Positions 1-5,748 of a DNA stretch of 10,712 nt are shown in pieces. The notes beneath the pieces are model-generated. The model made no database searches. It was not told the origin of the DNA and saw only the letters and a list, made by a program, of their open reading frames with translations. Origin of the DNA: Candidatus Aminicenantota bacterium (GTDB lineage Bacteria; Acidobacteriota; Aminicenantia; Aminicenantales; UBA8522); assembly GCA_003524335.1 (NCBI GenBank), contig DQHV01000261.1:24625-35336 (forward strand). Direction: 5' to 3'. A program made the translations under genes and the position numbers. Within the stretch, counting starts at the first letter, position 1. Every line of letters starts with the position of its first letter.

Positions 1-1202
1 GGGCCCGCCACGGCGGTGGGAGCCGCGCAGGTCGTGTAATGAGAAAGTTCGGATTTCTCCCAGGGGACAGGAATCCCGCGAGCACCGGGAACGACGCCGG
101 CGACCGCGACGGTGGTATTGTAGTGAGCGGGGAAGTGGGTGGGTTTCTCAGGGCTATCTTGATCGAGGGGCCCGGCTGCATTGGGACAGATCACGACGAC
201 GTTTTTCTTATAAGCATACGCGCAAGCGTCCTTCAAGAAAGGGAAGTCTTTATCGAAAACCGCCGTCACCAGGATGATGTCTGTTCCGCTGTCGACGGCT
301 TTATGAATCCCTTGACTGACCTGATAAGCAGGCCAGAGAGGATAAACCGGGCGGGAATCACGGATGATCCCAAAGACCCGGATTTGTGATTCCGGTGCTA
401 CCGCTGCCACCAAAGAGGAGGCCCATCCGCCGGAGGGACGCGAACGATCAGGGGAAATGGCAGTATCCAACCAGGGCGCCTGCGTCCCTCCCGCCAGTAG
501 AACAAAGAGCCGAGGAACGGGCGACGGCTCACTTCCCGGCTCGGACGGCTCGTCAGAACCGGAATCCAAAACGACGACGCGAACTCCGGTCCCGCGGCTT
601 ACGGCTTGCGCGCTCTTGGCCTGAATAACCTCCAGGCCCCAAAAGCCGGAAAGCTCTTCTCCGGACGAGTGCCCGTTGTCCTTGTGCGGCCGGACCGGCT
701 CCTTTTCTTCTGAGGATAAGCTCGAAAGAACAAGCTGGAGACGGCCCTCCCGAAGATCCCGGAGTCCTTCGGCGCTCCGGCCATCCCGGCTCGGCTCCTG
801 AAAGAGGGATTGGACAAACAAGGCCGCTGCTTCTCGGGAGAGCGAGACAAAGCGCGTCTCGAACTCCTCGCTGGAGTTGCGGTCGCCTTTCTCCAGCAGG
901 CGCCTAAAATACGGCGCCGTTCGGATGTAAACCAGGTTGATTACCCTCTCATAAAGGTTAGGAATATTGCTCTCAGCCTCCAGGATCCTCTGGGCGTCGG
1001 CGAGCGTCAATTGAAACCTTTGGGGATGAAGGCCGAAATCCAGCCGGAGCCCTTGATAAAACGCCTTCCTGCCCTGGCTGAATATGTCGTCGAGCCGGCC
1101 GGCTTGGCCCTTCGAAATAGGGTCCGGAGGTCTTGAAACGGCCTCCGCCAGGATGAGGCCTAAGGCCAGGAAGATGCCGAGTCTGAAGACCTTCCTTGTC
1201 AT
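1..1202 (-). CDS. Subtilisin-like S8 family protein lacking the catalytic His (probable pseudoprotease), 3' end beyond window
   Basis: The frame is open for 400 codons from ATG at 1202 to the left edge with no stop, so the C-terminus, including the catalytic Ser region, is unseen. Residues 1-22 form a signal peptide (basic start, then IFLALGLILAEA) with no lipobox Cys, unlike its two paralogues. Residues about 35-150 match the helical N-terminal domain of the two upstream genes (for example RRLLEKGDRNS). The S8 fold follows: Asp213 in VVVLDSG, then the block ending VAPESQI where the relatives read HGT...APEARL. Ungapped alignment puts Ser257-Gly258 at the catalytic His-Gly. The oxyanion Asn seems kept (Asn341 in VICPN). 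The start overlaps the previous gene's stop as ATGA, with a strong Shine-Dalgarno site, so it is translationally coupled. Family membership is secure; loss of peptidase activity is inferred from the missing His. Confidence 0.88.
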   Translation of the reverse strand, partial: MTRKVFRLGIFLALGLILAEAVSRPPDPISKGQAGRLDDIFSQGRKAFYQGLRLDFGLHPQRFQLTLADAQRILEAESNIPNLYERVINLVYIRTAPYFRRLLEKGDRNSSEEFETRFVSLSREAAALFVQSLFQEPSRDGRSAEGLRDLREGRLQLVLSSLSSEEKEPVRPHKDNGHSSGEELSGFWGLEVIQAKSAQAVSRGTGVRVVVLDSGSDEPSEPGSEPSPVPRLFVLLAGGTQAPWLDTAISPDRSRPSGGWASSLVAAVAPESQIRVFGIIRDSRPVYPLWPAYQVSQGIHKAVDSGTDIILVTAVFDKDFPFLKDACAYAYKKNVVVICPNAAGPLDQDSPEKPTHFPAHYNTTVAVAGVVPGARGIPVPWEKSELSHYTTCAAPTAVAG

Positions 1203-2695
1203 GAATCGCCCCTCCTTTCCTCCATCTCGCGCTTCTGACGAAGCGCTAACGCACTGTTCACCGTCTTCTCCGCATCGATCAGGCCATGCCCGCATTCCGG
1301 AGTAAACCCCTTATATCCCACCTTGTAGGGATCAGCGCTCTGAACGACCAAGTCGATCAGCGTCTGCGCATAGACACCGGGGCCTTCTTTTCCAGTTGGC
1401 GGATACACGGATGAGGCCAGGGCGAATAGAGAGGCGACTGCAGGTATGGCCGCAGAAATGCTGGGGATATACGTGTCCTCTCGGTCTATGTACGTGGGGA
1501 AAGCCCCGAAGATATCGTTGGGAGCGGCCACGGCGACGGTCGGGTCGGGAGCACAAACGTTCCAGTAGCCGTAAGTTCCGTCCTTGCGCTTTTCGGCCGC
1601 GGTCACAGAGACCACTGTCTTATACTGGGCCGGGAAATTGCGGGTGTTGCCTTTTTCGTACCAGCGCATGTACAGGTTGCCGCTGATCACCACTTTGTTC
1701 TGCTCGTAGGCGTACTGGCAGGCTTCTCTGAGATAGGGGACATCCAGCGTCGCTCCCGAAGCGCTGATGCTGATGATGTCGTTGCCGTCGTGGACGGCAC
1801 GGTAGATGCAGGCCGCTATCAGACACTCCGTGAGGTACCCGAAGGGGGGATCGTTCTGAGTGTCGCCGTCGCCAAATTTGTACATTGTCAGCCTGGCCTC
1901 GGGAGCGAACGTCGCTGCGACCGAGGTGATGAGTGTGCCATGAAAACCCCAGTCGACGACCGGGGCGTTCGCCGCCCAGGGCGGCCCGACCGGCCCGATC
2001 AGGCTGAAGTGAGGTCCCCAGTGGGTGTTTTGAAACACGGGATGGGTCGTGTCTATCCCCGTATCCAGGATGGCGATCTTGGCTCCCTTTCCTCTGGTGA
2101 GCTGATGGGCCGCCCGGAACCCGCCTCCATCCAGCGCTCCCTGTTTGCCGAACTCCGGACTTAACGGCTTGGGGGATGATTGGACGGGAGGAATGTCCAG
2201 CTTGGCATGATACCCGACGGATCGGACAACGAGATCAACGGCGTCGAGGCCCTGGTATTTTTCGATGCTCTTCCTCATTAGCTCCGTTGCGGCGTCGGTG
2301 GCGAAAAAGGCCTCGACAAAATGATGGGCGGCGGACTGCACTGTCTGCCGATACATATCGGCAAACCGCTCCTTCGAGTCTCTGTCTCCCTTATCGATGA
2401 GGGCCCTGAAAACCGGTTCCTCTTTTTGATAGAAGATGTTGACCAGGAACTCAGACAGCCGGTCATAGCGCGTCTCGGCTTCCATGATCTTAGCGACCTC
2501 TCCGTCAGTCAGGGAGGATCTCATGGGATGTCCGGCCAGCTCGTCTCGGACGGCTGCATAGAACAGCTTGCTTCCCTCAGCCTGGAGAGGTCCCAGCCAA
2601 GATCCGGCCGAGGTTTCTTTCCGGCACGAAACGAAAACGAGAGACCCGGCCAGGAGACCGGCTGCGGCGACCAGCGAGAGTCGGTTTCGGTTCAT
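1199..2695 (-). CDS. Subtilisin-like S8 serine peptidase, probable lipoprotein, full catalytic set
   Basis: This 498-residue protein is the only one of the three tandem S8 copies with every expected active-site residue: Asp211 (ILDTGID), His252 (DWGFHGT), oxyanion Asn340 (VISGN) and Ser414 (PSISAAIP, replacing the usual GTSMAxP). The N-terminus has a basic start, a hydrophobic stretch and Cys24 in FVSCRKE, a lipobox-like site with Phe instead of Leu at -3. A helical domain of unknown family lies at about residues 33-165. It contains PVFRALIDKGDRDS, also seen in the paralogues, and could be a propeptide or a binding module. The start at 2695 follows GGGAG by 7 nt. It sits 42 nt downstream of the preceding S8 gene and overlaps the next by 4 bases, so the three are probably one transcript. 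Expected role: periplasmic or surface proteolysis; the substrate is unknown. Confidence 0.93.
   Translation of the reverse strand: MNRNRLSLVAAAGLLAGSLVFVSCRKETSAGSWLGPLQAEGSKLFYAAVRDELAGHPMRSSLTDGEVAKIMEAETRYDRLSEFLVNIFYQKEEPVFRALIDKGDRDSKERFADMYRQTVQSAAHHFVEAFFATDAATELMRKSIEKYQGLDAVDLVVRSVGYHAKLDIPPVQSSPKPLSPEFGKQGALDGGGFRAAHQLTRGKGAKIAILDTGIDTTHPVFQNTHWGPHFSLIGPVGPPWAANAPVVDWGFHGTLITSVAATFAPEARLTMYKFGDGDTQNDPPFGYLTECLIAACIYRAVHDGNDIISISASGATLDVPYLREACQYAYEQNKVVISGNLYMRWYEKGNTRNFPAQYKTVVSVTAAEKRKDGTYGYWNVCAPDPTVAVAAPNDIFGAFPTYIDREDTYIPSISAAIPAVASLFALASSVYPPTGKEGPGVYAQTLIDLVVQSADPYKVGYKGFTPECGHGLIDAEKTVNSALALRQKREMEERRGDS
1209..1218 (-). promoter_or_regulatory. Strong ribosome binding site inside the end of the upstream S8 gene
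   Basis: AAAGGAGGGG lies 6 nt before ATG at 1202, within the last codons of the middle S8 gene. Combined with the ATGA overlap of stop and start, it points to coupled, efficient translation of the His-lacking paralogue. That argues against it being a decaying gene. Confidence 0.75.
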
Positions 2696-2737
2696 TTTCT
2701 TGCTCCCTTCATTTAGCAGCCATGGGCGCCTTGCGCA

Positions 2738-4240
2738 TCAAGGCGCTCGGTTCAATAAGCGGCGGGCCTGCAGGCGGTCGGCCGCTTTAACCAGGCTCTC
2801 GGCATCGACCAGGCCGTAGCCGCACTCCGGAGAAAACCCGGAAAACCCGCAGGCCTGCGGGTCGGCGGTCTCCGTCAGCAGCCTTTTCAGGGTTTCGAAG
2901 TATTCCCCGGGGCGCTCGTTTCCTGTTCGCGGATGCCGGGAGACGGCCAGGGCCAGGGCGGCTGTGATGATCGGAGTAGCGCAGGAGATCCCGGGCGCAT
3001 AATCATCCTTTTCCTCAACATAAGTCGGATAAGCGACGAACGGCGCACAGGGCGCTCCGACCGTGGTCGTGAACTCCGGGGCGGCCACGTCCCAGTAGCC
3101 GTAGGTTCCATCATCCCTCCGGTCGATTCCGGTAACGGAAATGGTCGTAGGGTAGGCGCCGGGAAAATTGTCGTGATTTCCCAGATACTTGCCGAGGTAG
3201 TAGGGGCTCGCCGTGACGATAATGACATTGTTTTCGTAGGCGAACCGGCAGGCTTCTCTCAGATAATCGATATCGGTACCCATCCCGGCGCTGATGTTGA
3301 TCACGTCGTTCCCGTCGTGGACCGCTTTATAGATGCAGGCCGCCATGAAGTGGCCGAGAACCCTGGGGAAGGGGGCGTCGTTCATGGTGTCGGCGTCCAT
3401 CGCCCGATAGAGAGTGATCCGCGCTCCGGGCGCGTACCGGGCGACGATGGAACTGACCACCGTCCCGTGCCACCCCCAGTCCACCAGCGGTGCCCCGTCC
3501 CTGCTCCATGGTTCCTTATCTCTCCCGACCAGAGTGAAGTGAAGGCCGAAATCGGTGGTCTTAAAAATGGAATGGCCGACATCGATCCCCGAGTCGAGCA
3601 CGGCGACCCTGGCCCCTTCTCCTCGAGTGATTCGATGGGCCTCCCTGAATTTGCCTGCGTCCAATCCCCATTGCTTGTCAAACTCCGGGCTCAGGGGGTT
3701 GGCGAACATCTTGACTTCGGGGACGTCGAGTCTGGCGAAGTAGCCCATCGAAAGCAGGATGAGGTCGACCCTGTCTTTCCCCTTGAACCTGGGTTGGAGG
3801 CGCCGGATAAAATCGGCGTGAGGGCCTTCGTCAAAAAGGCTCTCCGCCAGATTCCCCGCCGCGAACCTCGCCAGATCAAGGTACTTCTGGCCGAAGGCCA
3901 GCCGGGACTCAGGACTGTCATTATCCAGGAAGGTCTGAAACTTCGGCTCTTCCCTCAGATAATAGAGGTTCATCAGGATCCCATACACCCGGGGAAAATT
4001 GTCCTCGAGTGACATCGCCTTTTTTATCTCGGTTTCGGACAGGGCGTTTTTCTGCGGGTGACCGACGATCGCCTCTCTGATCGTCTGGAAAAAAACCCGT
4101 TTCCCCTGAGCGTTCAATCTGGAGAGCCATCCCTCCGCTCTCTGCTCTTTTCGGCAGTCCGCCGCGACGGCTAGAATCCCGATACAAACCACAGCGGCGA
4201 TCCTCATGCTCAAAAGACTCCGATTTTCAGGTGCCGCCAT
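2738..4240 (-). CDS. Subtilisin-like S8 serine peptidase, probable lipoprotein, oxyanion Asn replaced by Ser
   Basis: This 500-residue protein is the first gene of the leftward S8 operon. The triad is present: Asp216 (VLDSGID), His258 (DWGWHGT) and Ser419 (GISCATP, close to the classical GTSMAxP). At the oxyanion position, where the middle paralogue has SGN, this one has TAS (Ser345), so rate enhancement may be altered. The signal segment ends in Cys29 of AADCRKE. CRKE after the hydrophobic stretch is shared with the next gene, which supports lipidation, although Asp at -1 is atypical. Residues about 38-175 are the shared helical N-terminal domain. ATG at 4240 was chosen because AAAGGAGG lies 5 nt upstream; an in-frame ATG at 4279 would add 13 residues without a comparable site. 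It is divergent from the sigma-factor gene, so the 158-bp spacer probably carries its promoter. Confidence 0.92.
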   Translation of the reverse strand: MAAPENRSLLSMRIAAVVCIGILAVAADCRKEQRAEGWLSRLNAQGKRVFFQTIREAIVGHPQKNALSETEIKKAMSLEDNFPRVYGILMNLYYLREEPKFQTFLDNDSPESRLAFGQKYLDLARFAAGNLAESLFDEGPHADFIRRLQPRFKGKDRVDLILLSMGYFARLDVPEVKMFANPLSPEFDKQWGLDAGKFREAHRITRGEGARVAVLDSGIDVGHSIFKTTDFGLHFTLVGRDKEPWSRDGAPLVDWGWHGTVVSSIVARYAPGARITLYRAMDADTMNDAPFPRVLGHFMAACIYKAVHDGNDVINISAGMGTDIDYLREACRFAYENNVIIVTASPYYLGKYLGNHDNFPGAYPTTISVTGIDRRDDGTYGYWDVAAPEFTTTVGAPCAPFVAYPTYVEEKDDYAPGISCATPIITAALALAVSRHPRTGNERPGEYFETLKRLLTETADPQACGFSGFSPECGYGLVDAESLVKAADRLQARRLLNRAP

Positions 4241-4245
4241 CGTTT

Positions 4246-4253
4246 CCTCCTTT
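4246..4253 (-). promoter_or_regulatory. Ribosome binding site fixing the start of the first S8 gene
   Basis: AAAGGAGG on the minus strand lies 5 nt before ATG at 4240. It decides against the longer in-frame start at 4279, which would place this site inside the coding region. Confidence 0.8.
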
Positions 4254-4359
4254 CCTGGGATCTCCGTTTGCTTCCCCATAGCTGGCGTTCACTCAGCCGC
4301 TTCTGCTCATCTCTAGGTCAGCGGCAAGGTCCCATACACCTCAAAGACGGATAGGGCGC

Positions 4360-4388
4360 TTAATTTGTGCCAGTATCTATGCTAATAT
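4360..4388 (+). promoter_or_regulatory. Candidate promoter of the sigma/anti-sigma genes, nearly leaderless
   Basis: TTAATT (4360-4365) and TAATAT (4383-4388) are separated by exactly 17 bp, and TG one base before the -10 element (TGC-TAATAT) makes it an extended -10. Transcription would begin near 4395, only a few bases before ATG at 4399, where no Shine-Dalgarno site is visible. The element TTAATTTGT-N14-TAATAT closely resembles the candidate CHAT promoter at 9246-9274. Assignment is by eye and the -35 match is poor (3 of 6). Confidence 0.4.
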
Positions 4389-4392
4389 CTAT
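4374..4392 (+). repeat. Direct repeat TATCTAT x2, period 12, at the sigma promoter
   Basis: TATCTAT occurs at 4374-4380 and 4386-4392, separated by GCTAA. The pair straddles the candidate -10 element, about one helical turn apart, so it could be an operator. It could also be chance in an AT-rich promoter. Confidence 0.45.
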
Positions 4393-4398
4393 TCCCTC

Positions 4399-4959
4399 AT
4401 GGCCAACTTCGAAACCAGCCTGCGCCAGATCATTACCAATTTCTCTTCGCTCATCAGGAATGTCATCCTCATGAACCTGCACAAGACCGACGACATAGAT
4501 ATAGAGGATATCGAGCAGGAGATAAAAATCAAGATCTGGAAGCTTCTCAAAAAAGGCAAAAAGGTAGAAAATCTGCCGTCTTATATAAAGAGAGTGGCTT
4601 ATTCGGCGACTGTCGACGAACTGAGAAAAATGAGGAAACAGGTTCCGACAAGGCATCTTCAAAACACTGCCGACTGGGATGCCCTCCAGGCATTGTTTTC
4701 TTCCAAGGAGTCGTCAAAATCCCCACAAGATGGACTGGAATGGGAGGAGCTGAGAACGACGATACGGACTCTGATAGACGGCCTGGGGGAGGATAGGAAG
4801 AACGTCCTGTTGCTGTATACGGCGGGAATGTCCATAGAAGAGATCTGCGAATTCTGCCGCTGGGACAAGATCAAGGTGCGCCATCTCCTCTACCGGGGGA
4901 TCAGCGATCTCAGGGAAAAAATGAATCGGCATTCGGGAGATGAGAGCCGAATCGGCTGA
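4399..4959 (+). CDS. ECF-type sigma-70 family RNA polymerase sigma factor
   Basis: This 186-residue protein is the usual length for an ECF sigma factor, with only regions 2 and 4. Region 2 covers about residues 15-80: DIEQEIKIKIW (37-47) corresponds to the core-binding D-x-x-Q-E-x(5)-W block, and SYIKRVAYSATVDELRK (61-77) to the -10 recognition helix. A linker of about 35 residues rich in Ser and acidic residues follows. Region 4 (about 115-178) contains LGEDRKNVLLLYTAGMSIEE and a helix-turn-helix ending in VRHLLYRGISDLREKM. The gene directly after it encodes a membrane anti-sigma factor, 47 nt downstream, which is the standard pairing. No Shine-Dalgarno site precedes ATG 4399, consistent with a near-leaderless mRNA. 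Its target promoters are unknown; the divergent S8 operon and the CHAT gene are natural candidates. Confidence 0.93.
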   Translation: MANFETSLRQIITNFSSLIRNVILMNLHKTDDIDIEDIEQEIKIKIWKLLKKGKKVENLPSYIKRVAYSATVDELRKMRKQVPTRHLQNTADWDALQALFSSKESSKSPQDGLEWEELRTTIRTLIDGLGEDRKNVLLLYTAGMSIEEICEFCRWDKIKVRHLLYRGISDLREKMNRHSGDESRIG

Positions 4960-4993
4960 GAAAATGAGACATGGCTGGAGAACGAAATAATAG

Positions 4994-5003
4994 AAGGGAG
5001 AGG
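4994..5003 (+). promoter_or_regulatory. Ribosome binding site fixing the anti-sigma start
   Basis: AAGGGAGAGG ends 3 nt before ATG 5007, with the GGGAG core 6 nt away. It favours 5007 over the in-frame ATG at 4971, which has no such site. Confidence 0.7.
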
Positions 5004-5006
5004 TTT

Positions 5007-5735
5007 ATGAGCGACCTGGCTGGCCGCCTCGGCCGCAAGTTGACTTGGTGGAGGAGAGGGTGTGGACATAGAGACGCGGCCGTACAGGTTTTTCTGGAGG
5101 AAACGGACCCTGAGGTCACAGCCGAGCTTCTCCCGCATATTCTTTCTTGTCCTGAATGCGGAAGCGAGTTCGAAGCCGTCCGGGCCGTCTGGACTAGAAG
5201 CGCGGAAATCTTGGAGCCCATCGAGCAAGATGGCCAGCTTCCGGCTGATGCATCCGAACGTTTAAGAAACCTGGCCCGAGATGAGATCAAAAGCCTGAGA
5301 TTGTTGCGCCGGGCGAGGAAGCGTTCCGTCTTCGGCCTAAAATATGTCATTGGGGGAGCCGCAGCCATTCTCCTCATCATCCTGACGGCCCTGTTTATCC
5401 CGTCCCGTTTCTCTCGAAATGTTTTTCAGGAGAGGACATCCAGTGACAAGGGTTTCGCCGTGTTCCAGCCCTGGAATTTGACCCGGCAGCGCCCTGTCGT
5501 GTTTCGCTGGCAGAGTCTCGCTCAAGCCGATCACTATGAGCTCGAAATCTTGGATCTGGGATTGGAGACGGTTTTTAGCCAGGGAGGAATCACCTCCGCG
5601 CAATATTCCCTTCCGGAAGAAGTCTTTTTCCGTCTGCACAAAGGACGAACGTATTTCTGGAAAGTGAAGGCTCACCTTAAGGGCGGGCAATCCCTCGAAT
5701 CGGAGTTCGGAAAATTCATCCTCCCGGAACTCTGA
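5007..5735 (+). CDS. Membrane anti-sigma factor with zinc finger and fibronectin-III-like outer domain
   Basis: This 242-residue single-pass membrane protein follows the ECF sigma gene. The cytoplasmic part has HILSCPEC: His44, Cys48 and Cys51 form the Hx3Cx2C signature of zinc-binding anti-sigma (zf-HC2/ZAS) domains, which clamp the sigma factor. A basic helix (about 95-107) leads into a transmembrane segment at about 112-131 (GGAAAILLIILTALFI). Residues about 145-240 lie outside the membrane and show a fibronectin-III-like pattern: VVFRWQSLAQADHYELEI, then GRTYFWKVKAHLKGG. Such domains often bind carbohydrate or protein, so this is a plausible sensor. The start at 5007 was chosen for its Shine-Dalgarno site; an ATG at 4971 would add 12 residues. 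It ends 13 bp from the convergent CHAT gene's stop with no terminator between them. The anti-sigma role is strongly supported; the ligand is unknown. Confidence 0.9.
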   Translation: MSDLAGRLGRKLTWWRRGCGHRDAAVQVFLEETDPEVTAELLPHILSCPECGSEFEAVRAVWTRSAEILEPIEQDGQLPADASERLRNLARDEIKSLRLLRRARKRSVFGLKYVIGGAAAILLIILTALFIPSRFSRNVFQERTSSDKGFAVFQPWNLTRQRPVVFRWQSLAQADHYELEILDLGLETVFSQGGITSAQYSLPEEVFFRLHKGRTYFWKVKAHLKGGQSLESEFGKFILPEL

Positions 5736-5748
5736 ATACGCGGGTCCC

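Larger units (their letters stand above)
4241..4398. other. Divergent control region between the S8 operon and the sigma gene
   Basis: This 158-bp spacer holds the S8 ribosome binding site (4246-4253), the candidate sigma-gene promoter (4360-4388) and the TATCTAT direct repeat. On the minus strand I see no convincing sigma-70 promoter for the S8 operon. A sigma-54-like TGGCAC-N7-GC (4372-4358) is the nearest patterned signal. An ECF-type promoter recognised by the adjacent sigma factor is expected but cannot be picked out from one example. Confidence 0.5.

Noticed and set aside
1..1202. Possible frameshifted or broken third S8 gene, since no complete reading frame closes within the window
   Set aside because: The minus-strand frame from ATG 1202 is open without a stop to the left edge and aligns with both paralogues throughout; it is simply cut by the window boundary.
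2933..4012. A long open frame on the plus strand
   Set aside because: It lies fully antisense to a clear S8 gene, has no ribosome binding site of note, and its composition (rich in Gly, Arg, Asp, Pro) is typical of the antisense of GC-rich coding DNA.
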